A DNA stretch of 12,065 nt from JAKOQB01 sp050258235 (GCA_050258235.1 JBLMYK010000018.1:1-12065), one strand, 5' to 3'; numbered from the stretch's first letter, positions 1 through 6,650 are shown. Notes: generated by a model from the letters alone, not told the origin. Program-made: numbers and translations.

Positions 1-127
1 GGCGGTCCAGCGCTGGAACCTGCCCGACGTTCCGACCGAGCGGCTGAGCGTCGTGGCAGCGGTACAGGACGGCAGCGGCCGCCTGCTGCAATCCGTCGCG
101 CTGCCGCTGGCGGCCTGTGTCCGCTGA
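1..127 (+). CDS. C-terminal end of a probable DUF1223 secreted protein (partial)
   Basis: The reading frame is open from base 2 to a TGA at 125-127 and gives the last 41 residues of a protein whose start lies outside the window. The visible tail contains SVVAAVQDGSGRLLQSVALP and ends in CVR. A beta-strand with VQD, then a GRLLQ turn, then a hydrophobic ALPL strand resembles the C-terminus of DUF1223 proteins, which are secreted thioredoxin-like proteins of unknown function. The match is from memory and rests on few residues, so the family is tentative. The frame itself is well supported by its composition and by ending just before the convergent regulator gene, with 38 bp between the two stop codons. 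Confidence 0.5.
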   Translation, partial: AVQRWNLPDVPTERLSVVAAVQDGSGRLLQSVALPLAACVR

Positions 128-145
128 AGCGCGCTGCGGAAGCGA

Positions 146-162
146 GCCGGCAGTCCGCCGGC
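146..162. terminator. Possible terminator hairpin between convergent genes
   Basis: GCCGGC (146-151) and GCCGGC (157-162) form a 6-bp all-G/C stem with loop AGTCC, in the 38-bp gap between two converging stop codons. The position suits a shared terminator. No T-tract follows on either strand, and short GC stems are common by chance in DNA of this composition. Confidence 0.3.
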
Positions 163-165
163 GTG

Positions 166-939
166 TCAGCGCCGCCTGATCAGTCGCGAAGCGATTCCGG
201 CCTTTGAAGGTTCGCGCGCCAGGCCGCGCAGGAACGGCGGCTGCCACGGACGGCAGGCCAGAAGCAGGGCGAGCGGCGGACGCTGATCGGCAGGCAGGCG
301 GGAGTCATCGATGTGCTGGTCCGAAAATTCGCGCGCCACGCGCTTCAGGCGATCGACCAGCGCCGCGCTCGACGCGCGCGACAGCCGCGCAGTCAGCAGC
401 ATCATGCATTCGTTGTCACGGCGAAAGTCCGAGTCGAAGAAGTCGTGCGCGTTGTTCTTGAACGCAGCCATGATCGGACCGCTCGGGATCCACGCGAAGG
501 TGCGCGCGATGCGCAGCTTGAAGCGGTTGTTCGGCAGCAGCTCGATCACGCCCATCCGATCGAGCCGGGCGAGCAGGCCGACGAGTTCCGGCGCGGTCAG
601 CGCGTACTCCGCCAGAATGTCGTCGAAAGTCAGCAGGTTCAGCGTGCAGACGGCGACGGTGAACAGCTTCGGCTCGTCGACGAGCTCGCGTTCCTGCGCC
701 TCGGTCAATTGCGAGACCAGATGCTGCTCGCGGTCGAACCCGCGCGTCAGATCGGTAATCTCGATGCCCGCCGCCACCAGGATCGCGTCCAGCCGCTCGA
801 GGGTGAAGTTTCGTTCCGAGAACATCCGCTTGACCGTGGCTTCGGACACGCCGATGCGGCGCGCGATGTCGGCGTACTTCAGGCCGCGGGCCTTCAGTTC
901 CCGCTTCAGTTGCTCGACCAGTTCGATGGCACGCGGCAT
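166..939 (-). CDS. XRE/Cro-type helix-turn-helix transcriptional regulator
   Basis: This is a 257-residue DNA-binding regulator. Residues about 5-60 form an XRE-type domain, with the helix-turn-helix around YADIARRIGVSEATVKRMFS (22-41). Residues about 92-145 (LFTVAVCTL to NNRFKLRI) look like a second, winged-helix-like element. The remaining C-terminal part has a conserved-looking ending rich in Pro, Trp and Arg (CRPWQPPFLRGL), and its ligand or partner is unknown. The frame extends upstream to 1182, but the ATG at 939 is chosen because GAGGAG lies six bases before it and the HTH then sits at the usual N-terminal position. The extension would cross the intergenic region and the divergent gene. 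A 21-bp palindrome at 965-985 overlaps its predicted promoter, so autoregulation is likely. The regulated genes are not known; the divergent membrane protein is the first candidate. Confidence 0.85.
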   Translation of the reverse strand: MPRAIELVEQLKRELKARGLKYADIARRIGVSEATVKRMFSERNFTLERLDAILVAAGIEITDLTRGFDREQHLVSQLTEAQERELVDEPKLFTVAVCTLNLLTFDDILAEYALTAPELVGLLARLDRMGVIELLPNNRFKLRIARTFAWIPSGPIMAAFKNNAHDFFDSDFRRDNECMMLLTARLSRASSAALVDRLKRVAREFSDQHIDDSRLPADQRPPLALLLACRPWQPPFLRGLAREPSKAGIASRLIRRR

Positions 940-964
940 GGATTGCTCCTCGGGACGACCATTC

Positions 965-985
965 CAGTATTGCGGATCGATACTG
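965..985. promoter_or_regulatory. 21-bp palindromic operator candidate for the XRE regulator
   Basis: The arms CAGTATTG and CGATACTG flank the 5-bp centre CGGAT. Seven of eight arm positions pair, and the outer six are perfect. The site lies 25 bp upstream of the regulator's ATG, in the divergent intergenic region, and covers the predicted -10 hexamer of the regulator promoter. Dimeric XRE-family repressors usually bind dyads of about this length. The dyad is directly visible; its being the regulator's binding site is inferred. Confidence 0.6.
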
Positions 986-995
986 CCGGCGACAA
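966..995 (-). promoter_or_regulatory. Predicted sigma-70 promoter of the XRE regulator gene
   Basis: Read on the minus strand, TTGTCG (990-995) matches 4 of 6 of the -35 consensus, and AATACT (966-971) matches 4 of 6 of the -10 consensus. The spacer is 18 bp. Transcription would begin near 959, about 20 bases before the ATG, leaving room for the GAGGAG ribosome binding site. The palindrome at 965-985 covers the -10 and most of the spacer, the usual geometry for repression by occlusion. Confidence 0.4.
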
Positions 996-1007
996 GCCGG
1001 GCGACAA
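985..1007. repeat. Tandem direct repeat of an 11/12-bp unit
   Basis: GCCGGCGACAA (985-995) is followed at once by GCCGGGCGACAA (996-1007), the same unit with one extra G. Each copy carries CGACAA, which read on the minus strand is the -35-like TTGTCG. It abuts the operator palindrome and could be a second protein site, a slippage product or coincidence. Confidence 0.35.
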
Positions 1008-1083
1008 TCGCAGCGCGCGCTGACGGCCGGCTCGGACGAACGGAGGATCCGGCCATCGCAACCCGTCCCGAAAGGATCACGCG

Positions 1084-2166
1084 ATGCCCCGACTCGAAAG
1101 ACATCACCTGAGCGACGCCAGCGCCGCGCACATCATCACGCCCGAGCAGGCCGACCGGCTGTGGGACTTCCTGCAAGAGCACGCCGCCCGCCAGCCGGCG
1201 AGCGAGCGTGGTCCGCGCTTCACGTTCACCAACGTGCTCTATTACCTGGGCGGCATGCTGGCGATCGGCGCGATGTCACTGTTCATGACACTCGGCTGGG
1301 AACAGTTCGGCGGCTGGGGCATTTTCTTCATCGCGCTGCTGTATGCCGGTATCGCGTTCAAGCTCGCCGGACGCTTTGAAGGGCAGGGACTCGCGGTGCC
1401 GATGGGCATCATGGCCGCCCTCATCGTGGTCCTGATCCCGCTGGCGGTCTGGGGCCTGCAGCAAGCGCTGGGCATGTGGCCGCCGGGCGCCGAGCGCTCG
1501 TATCGCGCTTATCACTACTGGATCGACTGGCGCTGGCTGACGCTGGAACTCGCGACGCTGCTCGGCGGCGTGCTGATGCTGTACCGGTACCGGGCGCCTT
1601 TCCTGCTGATGCCGGTCGCGGTGACCCTCTGGTACATGAGCATGGACGTCGCCGCGATGCTGATCTACGCCAACGAGGACGGCTGGTCGACCGCGGGCTG
1701 GGAGTTCCGCAAGTGGTTCTCGATAGCTTTCGGCGCCATCATGGTGCTCGTCGCGTTCTGGGTCGATCTCCGCTCGCGGCTGACGCGCGATTACGCGTTC
1801 TGGCTGTACCTGTTCGGGCTGCTGGCGTTCTGGGGCGGTCTGACGTCGCTCAGTTCGGCGCAACTGGCGGGCAAGCTGGTCTATCTGGCGATCAACCTCG
1901 GTTTGGTGCTGATCGGCGCCGTGATCGTGCGGCGCGCGTTCACCGTGTTCGGTGCGATCGGCGTGGGCATCGTGCTCGCCGACATATCCTGGCGATTCTT
2001 CAAGCAATCGTGGCTCTTCCCCATCGCGCTCACGCTGATCGGCCTGGCGATCGTGTTCCTCGGCGTCTGGTGGAGCCGCAACGAGTCTCGCATCGCAGTG
2101 CGCCTGCAGGCGTTGCTGCCGGCCGACCTGCGCGAGCTGATCGCCGAGCGGCGCGCAGCGGCGTGA
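1084..2166 (+). CDS. Multi-pass inner-membrane protein, possibly DUF2157-like
   Basis: This is a 360-residue integral membrane protein. After a soluble N-terminus of about 48 residues (with ITPEQADRLWDFLQEH, an amphipathic helix), roughly ten hydrophobic segments are visible: near 50-70, 78-95, 104-125, 150-167, 171-195, 211-228, 237-255, 264-283, 286-303 and 308-331. A short charged cytoplasmic-looking tail follows. The N-terminal 'ITPEQA..L' helix ahead of a polytopic region recalls DUF2157-type proteins, but I would not rely on that name. No catalytic motif, substrate-binding signature or ATPase partner is seen. The ATG at 1084 has AAAGGA seven bases upstream (1071-1076). It diverges from the XRE regulator gene, so it may be regulated through the shared intergenic region. 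It ends 18 bp before a convergent gene. Confidence 0.8.
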   Translation: MPRLERHHLSDASAAHIITPEQADRLWDFLQEHAARQPASERGPRFTFTNVLYYLGGMLAIGAMSLFMTLGWEQFGGWGIFFIALLYAGIAFKLAGRFEGQGLAVPMGIMAALIVVLIPLAVWGLQQALGMWPPGAERSYRAYHYWIDWRWLTLELATLLGGVLMLYRYRAPFLLMPVAVTLWYMSMDVAAMLIYANEDGWSTAGWEFRKWFSIAFGAIMVLVAFWVDLRSRLTRDYAFWLYLFGLLAFWGGLTSLSSAQLAGKLVYLAINLGLVLIGAVIVRRAFTVFGAIGVGIVLADISWRFFKQSWLFPIALTLIGLAIVFLGVWWSRNESRIAVRLQALLPADLRELIAERRAAA

Positions 2167-2175
2167 CCGCCGCCG

Positions 2176-2196
2176 CGCCGGCCACTATTGCCGGCG
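2176..2196. terminator. Candidate bidirectional terminator hairpin
   Basis: CGCCGGC (2176-2182) and GCCGGCG (2190-2196) form a perfect 7-bp G/C stem with a 7-base loop. It lies between the membrane-protein gene and the convergent hydrolase gene and overlaps the hydrolase stop codon. On the + strand it is followed by the weakly A/T-rich ATATT; no U-tract follows on the minus strand. Rho-independent action is therefore uncertain. Confidence 0.4.
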
Positions 2197-3705
2197 ATAT
2201 TGGGCCTGGCGCTCGTAGACGGCCGGCACGGCGGTCGGCGGATGATGCGCGCCGAGCATCAGTTCGGCGTCCGGCACGCCGCGCAGCCAGCGCGCAAACC
2301 AGTCGTACGTCGCGTTGAACGGCATCACATCGCTGTAGCTGTCGGACGCGATCACGGCCTTGTTCGCGACGTCGTGCAGTACGAGCAGCCGGTTCACGTG
2401 CGGCCCGCCGGCGGCGATGCGAACGATCAGTGGCCGGCCAGGCTCTCCCAGATCGAGCTGCGAATCGACGGTAATCAGCTTCACCGCCGGGGCCGGCGCA
2501 TCGATGACCGACGTCAGGGGTGCCGGCGCGCGCGCGATTCGCAGCACGACAGGCGCGGCATCGGCGGACGTCACGATCTGCGTGCCAAGCTCGGCCAGCG
2601 CACGCACTCCGTCCACGTGGTCGTTGTGGAAGTGCGAGAGAACGACCTGGCTGATTGGCTTGGCCGGCACCTTCTCGCGCAGCTTGGCGATCATCGCCTT
2701 CACCGTGTCCGGCGAGACCGGGGCGTCATACGCGACCACGCGGTCCTTCAGCTCGACGAACTGCATCCGGTAATTGCCGTTCTGCGCGCCGCTGACTTCC
2801 CACAGTCCCGGCCGCACCTCCGCGATCTCGAGCGGCCTGTCCTCGCGCAGCACGTAGCGCGGGTCGATCCGGAAGTCCGCATCGCCGATCTTCGCGGCCG
2901 CGTCGAATTCGGCCCTGACCAGACGGATCTTCAGGATCGTGATGCCGCGTCGCTGCACCTGCGCCGATTCCGGCAGCACCAGGCCGTCGATCGTCTGCAT
3001 GCCGGCGTAGCTCCAGCGCGTGGTGTCGAGCCCGAGCAGCGGATCGGCCGCCAGCTGCTCGAGTCCGACCACGCGACTGCTTTCGGTGTCGATCGACAGC
3101 GTGATGCGGGTGTTCTTGTCGGCATTGAACGAAATGCGCCGCACCGCACGGCCCTCCAAGATGCCCGTGCCTTCATCGCGCAGCGTGGGCAGGCGTCGGG
3201 TCGCGAGCTTCAGCAGCAAAGGCGGCAGCATCCGGGTGCCGATGCCCGCGGTCTGCTCTCGGCCTTCGTCGGGGTCGGCCACCGCAGTCTTGGTCAGGAC
3301 CGGCGGAAACGGTTGCGTGAACAGCACGGCGCCGTCCTTGTACACGCCGCTGAAGGGGAAGGTGAAGCCGCCGTAGCCGCGCTGGTCGCCATCGGTGCGA
3401 GAGCGACCCTTGGCCAGATCGATCATCACCGTGGTTTCGAAGTCGCCTTCCTTGATCGACTGCGATACGGCTTCCGGCCGCGGGCCCTGGATGCCCGTGG
3501 AGATGTCGCCGGCGAGCTTGAGCCGTGCCGCTTCCAGTCTTTCGATTCGATCGGCGCCGCCGTGGGCTTCGATGCTGCGCGCGAGCACTGTGCGCGCCTG
3601 GGCGAACGAACTCTCGAGCGCGCTTCCGGCGCGACCGGTCGCTGCGAACAATGCGAGAGCGGCCAGCGCGGCCGCTTGCGTGACAGAGCGGAAACGATGT
3701 TCCAT
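2185..3705 (-). CDS. Exported metallo-beta-lactamase-fold hydrolase with N-terminal extra domain
   Basis: This is a 506-residue putative zinc hydrolase. Residues 1-27 form a signal peptide (MEHRFR, then an Ala/Leu-rich core), so the protein is probably periplasmic. Residues about 32-290 form a beta-rich domain that begins with a HGGADRIERLEAARLKLAG segment, reminiscent of LolA/lipoprotein-carrier-like folds. The metallo-beta-lactamase domain follows from about 295. Metal ligands are visible as H358, H360, D362 and H363 in SHFHNDHVDG, H436 (GGPH), D455 (ASDSY) and H487 or H488 (GAHHPP), so the site appears complete. The substrate is unknown; the family includes lactonases, esterases and glyoxalase II-like enzymes. 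The ATG at 3705 has GGGAGGAG (3709-3716) just upstream. It lies 146 bp downstream of the gamma-glutamyltransferase gene on the same strand and could be read with it or from its own promoter. Confidence 0.85.
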   Translation of the reverse strand: MEHRFRSVTQAAALAALALFAATGRAGSALESSFAQARTVLARSIEAHGGADRIERLEAARLKLAGDISTGIQGPRPEAVSQSIKEGDFETTVMIDLAKGRSRTDGDQRGYGGFTFPFSGVYKDGAVLFTQPFPPVLTKTAVADPDEGREQTAGIGTRMLPPLLLKLATRRLPTLRDEGTGILEGRAVRRISFNADKNTRITLSIDTESSRVVGLEQLAADPLLGLDTTRWSYAGMQTIDGLVLPESAQVQRRGITILKIRLVRAEFDAAAKIGDADFRIDPRYVLREDRPLEIAEVRPGLWEVSGAQNGNYRMQFVELKDRVVAYDAPVSPDTVKAMIAKLREKVPAKPISQVVLSHFHNDHVDGVRALAELGTQIVTSADAAPVVLRIARAPAPLTSVIDAPAPAVKLITVDSQLDLGEPGRPLIVRIAAGGPHVNRLLVLHDVANKAVIASDSYSDVMPFNATYDWFARWLRGVPDAELMLGAHHPPTAVPAVYERQAQYRRQ

Positions 3706-3722
3706 CGACTCCTCCCGAAGTG

Positions 3723-3739
3723 GTCTGCGGCGCGCAGAC
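3723..3739 (-). promoter_or_regulatory. Inverted repeat in the leader of the hydrolase gene
   Basis: GTCTGCG (3723-3729) and CGCAGAC (3733-3739) are perfect 7-bp arms around a 3-base centre. The dyad lies six bases upstream of the ribosome binding site of the hydrolase gene at 3705. It may be an operator near the start of transcription, or an mRNA hairpin close to the ribosome binding site. No promoter hexamers near it are convincing. Confidence 0.35.
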
Positions 3740-3851
3740 TAGGAGGAACATCGACGGATCGCGCCGGTTGCGCGACGAAGCCGTCGCCGACGGGTGCGAA
3801 GCGGCCCGCGGGCAGGACCGCTGCGCGAATCGGCCTGGCCGTCGGCCCCGG

Positions 3852-5507
3852 TCAGTAGCCGGCGGCCAGCCCGTCGCGCCGCGAATCGCTGGCGGCGACA
3901 TAGCCGTCGACTGCCGGATCGCCGAGCCGCCAGATGAACTGGCCGCTGCCGAAATCCATGTAGCTGTCGGTCAGGTCTGCGATTTGGTGGCCGCGCCGGA
4001 TGAGCTCGCTGCGCAGTTCGTCCGACACCGTGTGCTCGAGATCGATCTTCAGTCCGCTTTCCCACTTCCACCGCGGCGCATCGCATGCGGCTTGCGGCTG
4101 CTGACGGGCGAGCAGCATGCGTGCGAGCGTCTGCACGTGCCCCTGCGGCTGGATGTTCCCGCCCATCACGCCGAAACTCATGTGCGGTGCGCCGTCGCGG
4201 GTCAGAAAGCCCGGGATGATCGTGTGGAACGGCCGCTTGCCGGGCGCGACGCAGTTCGCGTGCTCCGGATTCAACGAGAAGCCGTGGCCGCGGTTCTGCA
4301 GCGAGATGCCGTAGCCAGGAACGACGACACCGGAGCCGAACCCCATGTAGTTCGACTGGATGAACGAGATCATCGTGCCGTACGCATCGGCGGCCGACAG
4401 GTAGATCGTCCCGCCCTGAGGCAGAGCGCCGGCCTTGAAGTCCTGCGCGCGCTGCGGGTCGATCAGCTTCGCCCGCTGTGCGAGATACGCCGGGTCGAGC
4501 ATCTGCGCCGGCGTCACGCGCATCGCGCGCGGATCGGCAACGTAGTTGTACACGTCCGCGAACGCCAGCTTCATCGCCTCGATCAGGACGTGCTGCACCT
4601 CGGCCGAATCGAAGCGGTGCCGGTCCATCGCGTCCTGCGCGACCGGCGTGTGCTTCAGGATGCCGAGGCAGATCAGCGCGGCGATGCCCTGGCCGTTCGG
4701 CGGGATCTCGTGCACCTCGTGGCCGGCGAAGGGCTGGCTCACCGTTCCGACCCAGCCGTTTTCCTGCACGAAATCCCAGTAGGCGGCGAAATCGGCTTCG
4801 GTGTGCACACCGCCGGTCTCACGCGCATGGCGTGCGATCGCGGCGGCGATCTCGCCACGGTAAAACGCCTCGCCCTTCGTCTCTGCAACCAGCTTCAGGG
4901 TGCGCGCCGCGCCGTCGAGGACGAAATGCTCGCCGATGTGCGGCGCGCGTCCGCGCGGCAGGAAGTGCGCCGCAAAGCCCGGGTACTTGTCGAGGATCGA
5001 AACCGCCCGCTGCCATTTGTCCTGCACGATGGCGCTGACCGCGAAACCGCGCTCCGCATACTCGATCGCGGGGGCCATCAGGTCCGCGAACGGCAGCTTG
5101 CCGAAGCGCCGGTGCAGCAGCGACCAGCCGGCGACTGCGCCGGGAACCGTGACCGTGTCCCAGCCGCGCTGCGGGCGACTGGCCGGCAGGTCGTCACCGT
5201 ACTTGCGGCGGAAGTAATCGAGCGTCCAGGCAGCCGGGGCGATGCCGCTCGAGTTCATCCCGTGCAGCTTGCGCGTGGCCGGATCCCACACGATCGCGAA
5301 GTTGTCCGAACCGAGACCGTTGCTGCATGGCTCGGTCATCGTGATCACCGCAGCGGCGGCGATCGCGGCGTCCACCGCGTTGCCGCCGCTCTGCATGATC
5401 CGCAGGCCCGCCTGCGCCGCGAGCGGCTGCGACGTGGAGACGATGTTGCGCGCGAACACCGGCCTGCGGACCGTCGGATAGGGGTTGGTCCAGTCGAATT
5501 GCGTCAC
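3852..5507 (-). CDS. Gamma-glutamyltransferase family protein, YwrD type
   Basis: This is a 551-residue Ntn-hydrolase proenzyme that splits itself into large and small subunits. Family members cleave or transfer gamma-glutamyl groups, for example from glutathione. The large-subunit signature is seen early (GGNAVDAAIAAA near 41-52, TEPCSNGLGSDNFA near 58-71). The cleavage point is G366/T367, in GGTIYLSAAD; T367 would become the N-terminal catalytic threonine of the small subunit. The SFIQSNYMGFGSG segment (381-393) and SLQNRG fit the YwrD-like branch better than the periplasmic Ggt branch. No signal peptide is visible, so it is probably cytoplasmic. The start is GTG at 5507 with GGAG nearby. 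It overlaps the upstream ABM-like gene by 4 nt (GTGA), which indicates translational coupling. The frame remains open up to 5921 only as a shadow of that gene. The true substrate is not established. Confidence 0.9.
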   Translation of the reverse strand: MTQFDWTNPYPTVRRPVFARNIVSTSQPLAAQAGLRIMQSGGNAVDAAIAAAAVITMTEPCSNGLGSDNFAIVWDPATRKLHGMNSSGIAPAAWTLDYFRRKYGDDLPASRPQRGWDTVTVPGAVAGWSLLHRRFGKLPFADLMAPAIEYAERGFAVSAIVQDKWQRAVSILDKYPGFAAHFLPRGRAPHIGEHFVLDGAARTLKLVAETKGEAFYRGEIAAAIARHARETGGVHTEADFAAYWDFVQENGWVGTVSQPFAGHEVHEIPPNGQGIAALICLGILKHTPVAQDAMDRHRFDSAEVQHVLIEAMKLAFADVYNYVADPRAMRVTPAQMLDPAYLAQRAKLIDPQRAQDFKAGALPQGGTIYLSAADAYGTMISFIQSNYMGFGSGVVVPGYGISLQNRGHGFSLNPEHANCVAPGKRPFHTIIPGFLTRDGAPHMSFGVMGGNIQPQGHVQTLARMLLARQQPQAACDAPRWKWESGLKIDLEHTVSDELRSELIRRGHQIADLTDSYMDFGSGQFIWRLGDPAVDGYVAASDSRRDGLAAGY

Positions 5508-6112
5508 TCGGATTTCTCCAGCGGTGGATAGAACTGCGGCGCTTCGCTGCGGTCGAACATTCCGTAGTCGCGCTCGATCTCGCACACGCGCAGGCGTTGT
5601 GCCTGGCCCAGCGCCGCCAGCGTGGCGTCGTCGGGCGACATGAGGTCGAACACGTGCGCGAACGCTCCCGGCCGATAGATGCTCTCGAACGATTCCGTCG
5701 CCGTTCCGTGCGACAGACCGGCGGACCGGGATTCGGCAATGGCGACATAGCGCGGCGCCCGCGCGGCAGGATCGTTGTAAGGGCTCAGCCGCTGCGGCCG
5801 CCAGAGTGCGCCATCGTCGCGCTCGTCGCGGATCACCTGCGCGATCCGCAGCCGATAGTCGGAAAAGATGCGCGACCGACCCAGGGTCTGGGCGCGATGG
5901 TGTTCGCCTTCCACGCGCCATCGGACCAGCGACGCCTCGTCGCGCCAGATCTGGAACGACAGCAGCGAGCCGGGACGGCGCAGGCTGCGGAAGCGGTCGA
6001 TGAACAGGCAGCCCCCGATCGCATCGAGTGCGGGGCGCAGCCTCGCGGCGATTGCCAGGTACTCATCCTGCGCGCCGGGTCGCGGCGTGACCTCGAAGAG
6101 CAGCGCGATCAC
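5504..6112 (-). CDS. Antibiotic-biosynthesis-monooxygenase (ABM) domain protein, double-length
   Basis: This is a 202-residue protein. Residues 1-95 resemble an ABM ferredoxin-like domain: an opening strand IALLFEVTPRPG, a helix through EYLAIAARLRPAL, then FRSLRRPGSLLSFQIWRDEA and GEHHRAQ. ABM proteins are usually about 100 residues and act as small cofactor-free oxygenases, haem-degrading enzymes or dimeric binding proteins. Here a second half (about 120-195) repeats the pattern, with FESIYRPG at 142-149 matching FRSLRRPG at 41-48, so it may be a fused two-domain form. The His pair of the first half (71-72) has no counterpart in the second. The only usable start is GTG at 6112; no strong ribosome binding site precedes it and the frame closes 33 bp upstream. 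It overlaps the gamma-glutamyltransferase gene by 4 nt. Its chemistry is unknown. Confidence 0.75.
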   Translation of the reverse strand: MIALLFEVTPRPGAQDEYLAIAARLRPALDAIGGCLFIDRFRSLRRPGSLLSFQIWRDEASLVRWRVEGEHHRAQTLGRSRIFSDYRLRIAQVIRDERDDGALWRPQRLSPYNDPAARAPRYVAIAESRSAGLSHGTATESFESIYRPGAFAHVFDLMSPDDATLAALGQAQRLRVCEIERDYGMFDRSEAPQFYPPLEKSE

Positions 6113-6336
6113 GTCGACCCGACCCGGATCCGGGATGAATGGCGGCTATGCATGACGAAACGTCGAAAGACAGGAGCGGACGCCGAATTGTGCCAGCCGC
6201 GGCGCGAAGCCGTCCTCGCGGCCCGTACTGCGAATTCCGCGCTTCGTCGCAATCCGCTCGTCCGCCACAAATCGATCGCCTAGAGTTCACTCCATCGCAG
6301 CACGTTATCGCGATGACGAACCGAAAGGACCGAGCC
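6113..6336. other. Divergent intergenic region between the ABM-like gene and the small exported-peptide gene
   Basis: This 224-bp stretch must carry the promoters of two divergent genes. I see no convincing -10/-35 pair, no RNA gene and no repeat in it. A relatively A/T-rich patch (around 6268-6290) upstream of the + gene is the likeliest place for its promoter. Frames crossing the region lack a credible start or composition. Confidence 0.5.
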
Positions 6337-6537
6337 ATGAACACGACATCGACCGCGACCAGGGTTGCTGGCATCTTCTTCGCGCTGCTGATGACCGTGG
6401 CGGTGCTGGGCGCAACGGTCGCCGGCATGCAGTCCGATCAGGCGAGCGGCGGCGTGGTGGTCCTCGACCGCGTGGTCGTGACGGTCCCGGCGCAGAAGGT
6501 ACGGACGGCGCAGGCCGAGACGCCGGCGCTCAATTGA
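6337..6537 (+). CDS. Small hypothetical exported or membrane-anchored peptide (66 aa)
   Basis: This is a 66-residue protein of unknown function. A short polar, Arg-containing N-terminus is followed by a hydrophobic segment (about 10-30, from VAGIFFALLM to GATVAG), which is a signal peptide or single membrane anchor. After it comes a short linker (SDQASGG), then VVVLDRVVVTVPAQKV, a beta-prone stretch with alternating Val, and a polar tail ending PALN. The ATG at 6337 has AAAGGA about seven bases upstream (6324-6329); an earlier in-frame ATG at 6313 is less well placed. A composition consistent with coding, the spaced ribosome binding site and the clear signal-like segment support a real gene. 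It diverges from the ABM-like gene and is isolated on its strand. The ILDRVVVT-like stretch recalls the ends of some TonB-box regions, but this is a loose resemblance. Confidence 0.65.
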   Translation: MNTTSTATRVAGIFFALLMTVAVLGATVAGMQSDQASGGVVVLDRVVVTVPAQKVRTAQAETPALN

Positions 6538-6632
6538 ATCTTGAATCCCGTCGGGCCTTCGCAGTGGCGGCAGCGGTTGGTGCTTTCACGGCACGTCAGA
6601 ACCTCAGCTTGCGCGGCCTGAGACGCGCGTCA

Positions 6633-6650
6633 AGGTGACCGCCATCACCT
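6633..6650 (-). terminator. Possible hairpin at the end of the tct operon
   Basis: AGGTGA (6633-6638) and TCACCT (6645-6650) are perfect 6-bp arms around a 6-base loop, and they overlap the TAG stop of the CitE-like gene. It sits where the operon should terminate. No U-tract follows on the minus strand, so it may be a transcript-end stabiliser or chance. A 10-bp palindrome, GACGCGCGTC, follows at 6622-6631. Confidence 0.3.

Noticed and set aside
940..1182. N-terminal extension of the XRE regulator (81 residues)
   Set aside because: The extension runs through the intergenic palindrome and into the divergent gene. A good ribosome binding site precedes the ATG at 939, and HTH domains of this type start near the N-terminus.
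2188..3858. Long + strand open frame (556 codons) antisense to the metallo-hydrolase
   Set aside because: It has the same Arg/His-rich low-information composition and no domain, and it lies wholly over a gene with intact metal ligands and signal peptide.
3720..5531. Long + strand open frame (603 codons) across the gamma-glutamyltransferase gene
   Set aside because: It is rich in Arg, His and Val, has no recognisable motif, and mirrors the codon positions of a strongly supported minus-strand gene. Long antisense frames are common in GC-rich DNA.
6184..6197. TGGCAC on the minus strand upstream of the ABM gene as a sigma-54 promoter
   Set aside because: The GC element is one base off the required spacing from GG, and the TTGC block is absent.
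6534..6547. Tandem TTGAATC repeat after the small peptide gene
   Set aside because: Two 7-base copies, one overlapping the stop codon, are too short to be more than chance or a slippage trace.
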